Positions 62,301-64,000 of a stretch of DNA of 64,000 nt are shown here, piece after piece (positions within the stretch are counted from its first letter, which is position 1; each line of letters opens with the position of its first letter). Origin of the DNA: Yponomeuta sedellus (taxonomy: Eukaryota > Arthropoda > Insecta > Lepidoptera > Yponomeutidae). A program made the translations under genes and the position numbers. Where the stretch lies: positions 16,738,861 to 16,802,860 of the forward strand of contig OW203727.1 of assembly GCA_934045075.1 (NCBI GenBank). The letters are read 5' to 3'. Under the pieces are notes generated by a model. It made no database searches and was not told the origin of the DNA. It saw only the letters and a list, made by a program, of their open reading frames with translations.

Positions 62301-63890
62301 GGCTTTATATAAGTGTAAACCCTGTATGTAGATTACATAACTCTTCATATTATGAAGAGTACATTTTAGACATCATATTATCTGATTTTGATGAATAAAA
62401 TCTTATCTTATGTTACCTTAAATATACATCAACTAATTGAGGCCTGATTTGTTCACAATTAACATTAAGTAAACAAAGAAACCCGGACTCTCTCACAAAG
62501 TATTAAAATTTATGGTAAGTGATGAAACAATATAAAACTGAAAAAATATTTTTTTAAAACAAAAGAACCCGACTGCAGCTATAAATCAATTGAAAAGGCA
62601 AAAACAAGATAATTTTATTTCAAAATGCTAACCTAGAATCAGAAGAGATGACCCTGCTTTACTTAGGTGACCAAATTATATAACTTTATAAGCATTATTT
62701 CCTGAAAGTGTTGCATTTATTAATAGTTCGTGGGTTTCGCGAAGCTCACTTTAGAAATTCGCTGCTCCAGACGTCCAACCCCTCCGACGTTGCTCTTCAT
62801 TATTTACTTATATGCACGTCCTAATGATAGGTACTTGATAACAGGAAAAGTTGACTGCAAAGACTTATTGAAATAATACGAAACCTAAAAACGGTTTTTT
62901 GAAAAAGTTATTTAAAGCGGGTCTACTCGTAATCGCGGTTTTTTATGTAGTCTATTAGCGTCCCACTGCCGAGCACAGGCCTTCTCCCAGAGAAAGATTA
63001 TGGTGCCCACCGCGGATTGGCAATTTCAAGCGCTAAGGTATTTGAAAACCTCAAATACTCACGTTACCTCACGATGTTTTCCTACACAGTTAGGTAATGT
63101 GGAAATATAGACTCTGCTGCATGCTATAAGAACTCTCTTTTCTATGTTCTGGACAATGCTCTGCTAAGTTCACTAACATACTCTTTCTCTCGTCTGAACG
63201 GCTCTTTGTGGAAACGTGAACAAAAATTAGGACAGTAGGACATATAATCTTAAAAGAAAAACTGTCACACCTAACAAGAGTTTACAAGTTAATCAATGAG
63301 TAAAAGTCGAGTCACTTGTAAAAGGAACATTTCTTAAAAATTCCATTCACAATTTTATTTTGGAATATTAATTATTCATCAAAAAGACCCTCCTAAGGAA
63401 CATTTGAATAGTAATATTTATCCATAAATTTAATCCATAAATGCCCAGCGTGGGGATTATGGGCATTACCCCTCAATGATGGCACAACCTTGCGCTCATT
63501 AGGGGAGGGCTATGTCCAGCAGTGGACTAATAAAGCCTGAAGAAGAAGAAATGTAATTGTTCATTTTAGTTGATAACTCTCTCTCTCTCTCTTCCCAGCT
63601 TTAGTCCAACATGGCGTTGGGATCAGCTTTCCCTATTTTCTTTCTCCACTTCGCCCTATTCATTTTCCTTAATCAGTTTATCGGGAAAAATGAATGGACG
63701 TAGCACTTTTAGTTTGATTTTTTATTTTATTTAGCCGATAAACGTCTCACTGCAAGGCACAGGCCTCTCAGAGCGAGAGTATGTGCTTAATTATATACGT
63801 TTTTTTCAGATTCACGATAGCAGCGTCCCGCCTCCTCCATACACGCCAAGCAAGTCTGAGGAACAATCAAGCCTTGCTGTACATATTTGA
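23643..63890 (+). CDS. Seven-exon gene: cysteine-rich type I membrane protein with PPPPY cytoplasmic tail (gene span)
   Basis: Joining seven exons gives an uninterrupted 678-nt frame (225 residues plus TGA), with GT/AG signals and matching phase at all six introns (1, 1, 2, 2, 2, 0). Seen in the translation: a hydrophobic signal peptide (residues 1-16, ending VLVYA); 14 cysteines between residues 27 and 101, including a CVNGKCFC run and a CC pair at 73-74; an NTS glycosylation sequon at 79; a hydrophobic helix at about 112-137 followed by K139; and a tail ending SVPPPPYTPSKSEEQ and further residues. PPxY motifs bind WW domains, for example of Nedd4-type ligases, so the tail may recruit trafficking or ubiquitin machinery; that is inference. 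The topology resembles Shisa/VOPP-type small cysteine-rich PPxY proteins, but I cannot show homology. The spacing of the first cysteines is EGF/EB-like. Coding DNA is under 2% of the span. UTR exons and the polyadenylation site were not identified. Confidence 0.8.
23935..24190 (-). mobile_element. LINE reverse-transcriptase C-terminal relic in intron 1
   Basis: The - strand reads KLKCNWAGHLSRMDPERWVK, PRDEYRKRG, stop, PKRRWRDDLTTFLPGWQEV and EEWKAKGEAFARQW. This is clearly the tail of a non-LTR retrotransposon protein, with one internal stop. The same family occurs at 57057. Confidence 0.75.
24262..24515 (+). repeat. SINE-C-like copy in intron 1
   Basis: A tRNA-like head (GAGCGGCGGTAGAACAGTGG, GAGGTTCGATTCGC) is followed by the body GAAGTTATAGTATCAATTC and an inverted AGAAGGCCTGTGCC end. 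Confidence 0.65.
25388..25495. repeat. Tail repeat (CCTGTATCC family)
   Basis: CCTGTATCCAAGAGGGGTAC to CATAAGTCGTTGCATGC, the same tail that follows the LINE frame at 8540. Other copies: 830-890, 9455-9540, 21690-21800, 27596-27690 and, inverted, 60235-60305. Confidence 0.55.
25840..25945 (-). repeat. LINE tail (TTATTGCACAA family) in intron 1
   Basis: TTATTGTACACGCCAGA to GCGGTCTTATCGCTAAAAGC and CTTCCAGACAACCTT, ending about 70 nt before exon 2. Confidence 0.55.
26013..26129 (+). CDS. Exon 2: first half of the cysteine-rich ectodomain
   Basis: 117 nt, phase 1 to phase 1, so it could be skipped without shifting the frame. The acceptor TTCTTTTAG follows a good pyrimidine tract and the donor is CCAG/GTAAGA. 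It encodes D25 to P63 plus the first base of G64, with cysteines at 27, 32, 39, 44, 46, 59 and 62 and an EGF/EB-like core (CVNGKCFCASNYVP). It stands out from its surroundings by sense-codon composition and tight cysteine spacing. Confidence 0.85.
26315..26668 (+). repeat. Rep350 copy in intron 2
   Basis: Complete but diverged, about 190 bp after exon 2. Confidence 0.7.
26720..26890. repeat. LINE tail fold-back
   Basis: The TTATTGTACACCAGAG tail continues to CAGACAACCTTAAGC and then folds back: arms of about 30 bp around 26829-26885 pair closely. Confidence 0.6.
27064..27219 (+). repeat. SINE-A, single copy with target duplication
   Basis: Starts GTAATACAGAG and ends AGGTTTTTC, flanked by AACCCTACCCTAC at 27051-27063 and 27220-27232. 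Confidence 0.85.
27596..27690. repeat. Tail repeat (CCTGTATCC family) in intron 2
   Basis: CGCCTGTATCCCAGAGGAGT to CTTCATCAACGTCCATA. Confidence 0.55.
28340..28362. repeat. AATC microsatellite in intron 2
   Basis: About five units of AATC. Confidence 0.8.
28672..29025 (-). repeat. Rep350 full-length copy
   Basis: Complete reverse copy in intron 2, ending ACATACAAGTGTTGATAACG. Confidence 0.75.
29615..30418. mobile_element. Short element with 201-bp direct terminal repeats (TRIM-like)
   Basis: Two nearly identical direct repeats (29615-29815 and 30218-30418) flank 402 bp of internal sequence. The flanks repeat GGGCA on both sides (29610-29614 and 30419-30423), consistent with a 5-bp target duplication, and the repeats end in CA. 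Small LTR-type non-autonomous elements have this layout. I see no clear tRNA primer-binding site next to the left repeat, so the LTR assignment is uncertain. It is inserted in the piggyBac-like element. Confidence 0.55.
30519..31653 (-). pseudogene. piggyBac-like transposase, catalytic and C-terminal part
   Basis: Starting at the copy A junction it reads ISIEESMIPYYGRHG, then passes through shifted frames with GYEQYSSGLG-like, YCDSFFWT and CPLRDD stretches, then PQPNFVCQYNSFMGGVDRLD and KKWYMPIILWLTDVAVNNA, all characteristic of the piggyBac transposase domain. It ends in a Cys/His-rich tail (CALCK, YCEKW, HSKCF), as in the family's zinc-binding C-terminus. Several stops and frameshifts make it inactive, and a LINE 3' tail (30933-30988) is inserted in it. 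Confidence 0.75.
30933..30988 (+). repeat. Short LINE 3' tail inserted in the piggyBac transposase
   Basis: Carries the recurring CCAGCAGTGGACTAATATAG tail followed by a GAA-repeat end, as at 15810, 38515, 59405 and 63510. It interrupts the transposase frame. Confidence 0.6.
31912..32766 (+). promoter_or_regulatory. Four CTCF-like motifs in copy A
   Basis: CCACTAGATGGCGCTG at 31912 and 32751 matches the CTCF core consensus CCASYAGRKGGCRS exactly. CCACTTGATGGCGCTG at 32103 has one mismatch. CCACAGATGGCGCTG at 32434 keeps only the 10-bp core. All face the same way. Binding by an insect CTCF is inference. Confidence 0.4.
33975..34385 (+). repeat. GGCCGAAGGCC hairpin tract in copy A
   Basis: About eight versions of a GC-rich mini-hairpin (GGCC, loop GAA, GGCC, and decayed forms such as GGTTGAAGGCCG) within 410 bp of otherwise AT-rich DNA. 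Copies B (about 41690-42090) and C (about 47530-47935) carry the same tract. It could bind a transposase or form RNA structure; neither is shown. Confidence 0.6.
34815..35255. repeat. 441-bp terminal palindrome, copy A
   Basis: Two arms of about 200 bp, nearly perfect inverted repeats, around a loop of about 20 bp. Each arm carries CCCGACTGCA at both its outer and inner parts, so the unit looks like two joined element ends. Confidence 0.8.
35256..35451 (-). pseudogene. piggyBac-like transposase, N-terminal fragment
   Basis: Reads MSKALTTNEVVDLLNESDSD and onward from ATG at 35451, a typical acidic piggyBac transposase N-terminus. It breaks off at 35256 where copy A of the 3.6-kb element begins. 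An AG precedes the start, so a leader intron is possible. Confidence 0.6.
36120..36345. mobile_element. PIF/Harbinger-like MITE
   Basis: Ends GGGCTGATTTTT and AAAAATCAGCCC with TTA on both sides (36117-36119 and 36346-36348), the 3-bp target type of PIF/Harbinger elements. 226 bp, non-coding, internally palindromic. The right half contains an inverted copy of sequence that lies outside the left end (about 36050-36115). Confidence 0.65.
36350..37695. other. Intron 2, no feature recognised
   Basis: Unique sequence with a short direct duplication (GAATGACTATCAAAAACTAT near 37405 and 37452) and a small inverted repeat around 36415-36475. Confidence 0.45.
37700..37800 (+). repeat. LINE tail (TTATTGCACAA family), + orientation
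   Basis: TTGGTTGTCAGAAAGAGATC to GGTGTATACAATAAAC, about 100 bp before exon 3's acceptor. Confidence 0.55.
37903..38017 (+). CDS. Exon 3: second half of the cysteine-rich ectodomain
   Basis: 115 nt with acceptor CACTCCAG and donor CCG/GTAAGG, phase 1 to phase 2. It encodes residues 64-101 and part of R102, with seven cysteines (69, 73, 74, 84, 89, 92, 101), the CC pair and the NTS sequon at N79. It follows an intron of about 11.8 kb that contains the nested piggyBac cluster. Skipping this exon alone would shift the frame. Confidence 0.85.
38300..38550 (+). repeat. LINE 3' tail (GAA/GAT-ended family)
   Basis: GTGTCGGCCTAGAGAATA to CCAGCAGTGGACTAGTATAG and a GACGAT-repeat end. Same family as 59170, 61215 and 63435. 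Confidence 0.6.
38565..38765 (+). repeat. SINE-B copy
   Basis: GGCGCAGCGGTAGCGCATCT with an intact GGTTCGAACCCCGG box B and the common body. It follows directly on a LINE tail (38300-38550). Confidence 0.75.
39150..39186. repeat. AT microsatellite in intron 3
   Basis: About 18 AT units. Confidence 0.9.
39300..39487 (+). repeat. SINE-A copy
   Basis: Leader with GCCAGATGTTGCTGCCTG, box A at about 39383, box B at about 39430, and a shortened tail missing the AGCCTCTAAATAGG block. Confidence 0.75.
39795..39935. repeat. Rep350 5' fragment forming a fold-back
   Basis: AGAGACCCGTGCCCCTCGGA and its complement form a palindrome of about 60 bp with a 5-nt centre, followed by a GAT microsatellite. 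Confidence 0.65.
40130..40215 (-). repeat. LINE tail fragment before exon 4
   Basis: TTTATTGCACAAACATTTTA to GCGGCGGACTTAATGCC, a diverged copy about 100 bp before the exon 4 acceptor. Confidence 0.45.
40316..40450 (+). CDS. Exon 4: juxtamembrane segment and transmembrane helix
   Basis: 135 nt, phase 2 to phase 2, with acceptor TAATTTCAG and donor ATCAG/GTTTGG. It encodes R102 to I146 and part of R147. An acidic juxtamembrane stretch (FDSRDNMD) is followed by about 26 hydrophobic residues (from ILLVTVSQIAMATALVLG to the LLC at 136-138), then K139. Because it is phase-symmetric, skipping it would remove the membrane anchor without changing the frame and could give a secreted form. Copy B of the 3.6-kb element begins 360 nt downstream. 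Confidence 0.85.
40811..41251. repeat. 441-bp terminal palindrome, copy B
   Basis: Same length and content as at 34815-35255, with the central loop in the orientation expected for an inverted copy. Confidence 0.8.
43299..44153 (-). promoter_or_regulatory. Four CTCF-like motifs in copy B
   Basis: The same four motifs on the - strand at 43299, 43617, 43947 and 44138, conserved without change. They point toward those of copy A and away from those of copy C. Confidence 0.4.
44333..44393. repeat. TACA microsatellite at the 5' end of copy B
   Basis: About 14 units on the + strand. The matching TATG runs in A (about 31700-31728) and C (about 45255-45288) are shorter, so this is the main length difference among the copies. 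Confidence 0.85.
44878..44925. repeat. Palindrome between copies B and C
   Basis: AAAAGAATCAATTCCTACTC pairs with its near complement ending GGGAATTGATTCTTT across a short centre. Confidence 0.6.
44975..45040 (-). repeat. tRNA-like SINE head (SINE-D)
   Basis: On the complement, CTCGGTGGCGCAGCGGTTTG and GGTTCGAACCCCAGCC give boxes A and B. A single copy in this window, in the spacer between copies B and C. Confidence 0.55.
45466..46320 (+). promoter_or_regulatory. Four CTCF-like motifs in copy C
   Basis: The same motifs on the + strand at 45466, 45657, 45988 and 46305. Confidence 0.4.
48369..48809. repeat. 441-bp terminal palindrome, copy C
   Basis: Same length and content as the other two copies. 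The equal length in all three shows that it belongs to the element. Confidence 0.8.
48870..49154 (-). other. Open frame, possible retroelement remnant
   Basis: A 94-codon frame with SLQHILYECELERQRVF, which resembles the HILxEC block near the end of some non-LTR proteins. No other supporting motif. Confidence 0.2.
49923..50041. repeat. Short inverted-repeat element
   Basis: An ACACAACACGGGAGGTAAT left end pairs with an ATTACCACCCTAGTTGTGT right end; the inner parts also pair imperfectly. About 119 bp, non-coding. Confidence 0.5.
50125..50490. repeat. Second copy of the 10830-type element
   Basis: Contains CCGTCTGTCTGTCTAGCCGC, a TTTGGCATATAT block with an AT microsatellite hairpin (50205-50240), and a GGACGCCTTCTAATAGG end. 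Confidence 0.5.
50984..51197 (-). repeat. Rep350 5' part
   Basis: Reverse copy truncated at the GTCGACTGTCATGTAATGGC point. Confidence 0.7.
51250..51770 (-). repeat. SINE-C copy
   Basis: The tRNA-like head lies at 51690-51770 on the complement (CGGGGTTCAAACCCACGACC as box B). The body runs left through CGATGTTTTCCTTCACCG, a GTTAGTTAGACCTGAGATT block and an AGAGAAGGCCTGGGCC segment, which may include a second nested copy. Confidence 0.65.
51780..52735. other. Intron 4, no feature recognised
   Basis: AT-rich unique sequence. Confidence 0.4.
52742..52968 (+). repeat. Rep350 5' part
   Basis: Well conserved to GGCACCAACGGCTTAACG, then broken off, at a place similar to the break in the 50984 copy. 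Confidence 0.7.
52970..54440. other. Intron 4, mostly unique
   Basis: Apart from the palindrome at 53778 I see an A-run at about 53400 and an LTR- or tail-like GAAAATGAAAATG run at 53010-53045. No gene. Confidence 0.4.
53778..53841. repeat. Perfect 64-bp palindrome without loop
   Basis: Two 32-bp arms beginning GAGAGTACAGCAGAAACTGC meet at AACGTT with no mismatch. No known repeat family recognised. In intron 4. Confidence 0.85.
54448..54640 (-). repeat. SINE-B copy
   Basis: Reverse-complement copy with body, box B and box A in that order. Confidence 0.75.
54735..54935 (+). repeat. Rep350 diverged 5' part
   Basis: Same order of blocks with deletions, ending after GACTGCCACTACATGACAGC. Confidence 0.6.
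55505..55580 (-). repeat. Rep350 5' stub
   Basis: TCCTGCGACGCAGGAAGAGA to CAAAGGGTTGATATC, about 75 bp. Confidence 0.55.
55757..55900 (+). repeat. SINE-C head
   Basis: AGCGGTGGTATCGCAGCGGT and GTGGCTTCGAAACCGACATG, matching the 51690 copy in inverse orientation, truncated after a CAATGACTTTGTTTTCTAAG block. Confidence 0.65.
55998..56215. repeat. SINE-A fold-back with target duplication
   Basis: A - copy joined to a short + tail, flanked by TTATAGTAGCAAT at 55985-55997 and 56216-56228. Confidence 0.85.
56365..56455 (-). repeat. LINE tail fragment before exon 5
   Basis: TTTCTTTATTATACGCAAC to GCGGCCTTATACTGAAAGC, about 140 bp before exon 5. Confidence 0.5.
56596..56685 (+). CDS. Exon 5: cytoplasmic tail, proximal part
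   Basis: 90 nt, phase 2 to phase 2, with a strong pyrimidine tract and TTTCAG acceptor and donor CCGAG/GTAATG. It encodes R147 to P176 and part of S177, including GTRLSIGSLQLYVEERLRD, a stretch that could form an amphipathic helix. Only about 75 nt of unique intron follow before a fold-back repeat insertion at 56772. Confidence 0.8.
56772..57044. repeat. Rep350 fold-back with 12-bp target duplication
   Basis: A + segment (to about 56945) is joined to a - segment, flanked by ATACCGTATGGG at 56760-56771 and 57045-57056. The insertion split a LINE relic and lies 86 nt after exon 5. Confidence 0.8.
57057..57235 (+). mobile_element. LINE reverse-transcriptase C-terminal relic in intron 5
   Basis: Shifted frames give ATDWVPRDG, RDDLNFLPGWQGM and DREEWRAK, the same family as 23935. 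It was split by the Rep350 fold-back. Confidence 0.6.
57877..57943 (+). CDS. Exon 6: cytoplasmic tail, Ser/Pro-rich segment
   Basis: 67 nt, phase 2 to phase 0, with acceptor CTTTTTCCAG and a near-consensus donor TTT/GTAAGTAT. It encodes S177 to F199, rich in Ser, Ala and Pro with one Tyr (SYTRAGPASSSIAPTP), probably disordered. Confidence 0.8.
57945..59160. other. Intron 6, no feature recognised
   Basis: AT-rich unique sequence with a short hairpin at about 58220-58262 (GGGGAATTTTGGG and CCCAAAATTC). Confidence 0.4.
59170..59445 (+). repeat. LINE 3' tail, longest copy
   Basis: Runs from GTGTGGTGTCGGCCTAGAG through AAAAGGCGACTAAGGGACAC and CCCGCATGCCCAGCGTGGGG to CCAGTAGTGGACTAATATAG and GAAGAAG. 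Confidence 0.65.
59520..59660 (+). repeat. tRNA-like SINE (SINE-E)
   Basis: GCCTCGTTGATCTAGCCTTT and GAGTTCAATTCACACTGAT resemble decayed boxes A and B, with a downstream GTATTTTCATGCTTGTGACG block. Confidence 0.45.
59735..59860 (-). repeat. LINE tail (TTATTGCACAA family) in intron 6
   Basis: GAACACTTTATTGCACAACC to TAGAGCGATCTCTACCAGAC. Confidence 0.55.
60049..60203 (+). repeat. SINE-A, single copy with target duplication
   Basis: Flanked by AAAACCAAACAGT at 60036-60048 and 60204-60216; ends at AGGTTTTTA like the 27064 copy. Confidence 0.85.
60700..60960. repeat. Unclassified dispersed repeat
   Basis: Shares GTGGGCTAGGCCGACTAAGC-type and GACGCTGTATAAATCAT blocks with 8380-8480 (inverse) and 13140-13270. 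Non-coding. Confidence 0.4.
61215..61305 (+). repeat. LINE tail fragment joined to SINE-A
   Basis: GGTGCCGTAAAAGGCGACTA to ACTGCGATCCTGCAAG, running straight into the SINE-A leader at 61305. Confidence 0.5.
61305..61508 (+). repeat. SINE-A, long copy
   Basis: Includes the GCAAGTGATGCAAATTACTT leader and the SINE body, ending AGGTTTTTA. Confidence 0.8.
61510..62550. other. Intron 6, mostly unique
   Basis: Contains a short direct duplication around 61655-61700 and the doubtful antisense frame at 61963. Confidence 0.4.
61963..62148 (-). CDS. Possible small membrane-protein frame (doubtful)
   Basis: A 61-codon - strand frame with two hydrophobic stretches (FINFVMVLTVFLNW and PVIITGIATCISILIGGF) around a polar loop. 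I do not recognise it. It could be the last exon of an antisense gene, a pseudogene, or chance in AT-rich DNA. No good splice acceptor was confirmed upstream. Confidence 0.15.
   Translation of the reverse strand: MHFFINFVMVLTVFLNWNKLEVRPDFHQVRMEIPIYTLPQPVIITGIATCISILIGGFELA
62555..62735. repeat. Old half-arm of the 3.6-kb element's terminal palindrome
   Basis: Begins AAAGAACCCGACTGCAGC and continues with diverged but collinear sequence to about 62735. It matches one arm only, without the second arm or the rest of the element, and may be an ancestral form or a decayed solo end. Confidence 0.65.
62945..63090. repeat. GTCTCACTGCAGGGCAC repeat, long copy in intron 6
   Basis: TAGCGTCCCACTGCCGAGCA through GCCCACCGCGGATTGGCA to CACGATGTTTTCCTACAC. 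It links this family to the body of SINE-C. Confidence 0.5.
63435..63550 (+). repeat. LINE 3' tail in intron 6
   Basis: TGCCCAGCGTGGGGATTATG to CCAGCAGTGGACTAATAAAG and GAAGAAGAA. Confidence 0.6.
63745..63795. repeat. Repeat fragment at the exon 7 acceptor
   Basis: ATAAACGTCTCACTGCAAGG to TATGTGCTTAATTA ends about 15 nt before the acceptor AG of exon 7. Confidence 0.6.
63810..63890 (+). CDS. Exon 7: C-terminal exon with PPPPY motif and stop
   Basis: 81 coding nt, phase 0, after acceptor GTTTTTTTCAG. It encodes IHDSSVPPPPYTPSKSEEQ and six more residues, then TGA at 63888. PPPPY at 206-210 fits the WW-domain ligand consensus PPxY. The sequence just upstream of the polypyrimidine tract (63745-63795) is a fragment of a dispersed repeat, so the acceptor region is partly repeat-derived. 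No AATAAA is visible before the window ends. Confidence 0.8.
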   Translation: MHDSSVPPPPYTPSKSEEQSSLAVHI

Positions 63891-63928
63891 CGGAAGGACA
63901 CCGTCTAATCACTATATTATAATATAAT

Positions 63929-63955
63929 AATCCTACTTATATTATAAGTAGGATT
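63929..63955 (+). other. Hairpin in the presumed 3' UTR
   Basis: Two perfect 12-nt arms (AATCCTACTTAT and its complement) around a 3-nt loop, 39 nt after the stop codon. The motif also resembles the start of a common lepidopteran interspersed repeat, so it may be transposon debris rather than a regulatory stem. Confidence 0.4.
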
Positions 63956-64000
63956 TGTAAACTATGTTAATTCTAGATTCATGCTGGCTTAGGTTATAAG

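Noticed and set aside
63900..63930. Polyadenylation signal
   Set aside because: Only AATATAATAA-type AT-rich sequence; no AATAAA or ATTAAA in a suitable place before the window ends.

Overview
Overall, this is AT-rich eukaryotic nuclear DNA, almost certainly from an insect and most likely a moth or butterfly. The evidence is several families of tRNA-derived SINEs, non-LTR retrotransposon 3' tails of types I associate with Lepidoptera, a piggyBac-like and a mariner-like transposon, and a small-exon gene with long introns full of repeats. There is no prokaryotic gene organisation. Most long open frames are chance frames or transposon remnants. The species call is inference from repeat style.

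Host genes: the main gene is on the + strand and runs from about 23.6 kb to 63.9 kb. I assembled seven coding exons by hand (23643-23715, 26013-26129, 37903-38017, 40316-40450, 56596-56685, 57877-57943, 63810-63890). Every junction has GT/AG signals and the codon phase carries through all six introns. The 678 coding bases give a 225-residue type I membrane protein: signal peptide, 14-cysteine ectodomain, one transmembrane helix, and a cytoplasmic tail ending near a PPPPY (WW-binding) motif. I do not recognise it as a named family. A second gene begins on the - strand at 10331 with one signal-peptide exon and a possible core promoter. The rest of it was not found and probably lies left of the window.

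Layout: 1-10 kb is intergenic or intronic DNA with SINEs and LINE relics. At 10-13 kb come the - strand first exon, a MITE and a 94-bp satellite array. At 14-22 kb are SINEs, several inserted as inverted fold-backs, and a broken DD41D mariner (16.45-17.75 kb). Intron 2 holds a piggyBac-like element (29461-35894) with other elements nested in it. A 3.6-kb unclassified element occurs as three nearly identical copies: A (31.65-35.26 kb, +), B (40.81-44.45 kb, -) and C (45.20-48.81 kb, +). A and B are inverted around exons 3 and 4. B and C lie head to head in intron 4. The rest is dispersed SINE, LINE and unclassified repeats.

Working together: the only clear functional unit is the membrane-protein gene. 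The repeats could affect it by pairing in the pre-mRNA, by carrying CTCF-like motifs, or by sitting beside splice sites. These effects are inferences. All coordinates, repeat boundaries and similarities were read by eye.
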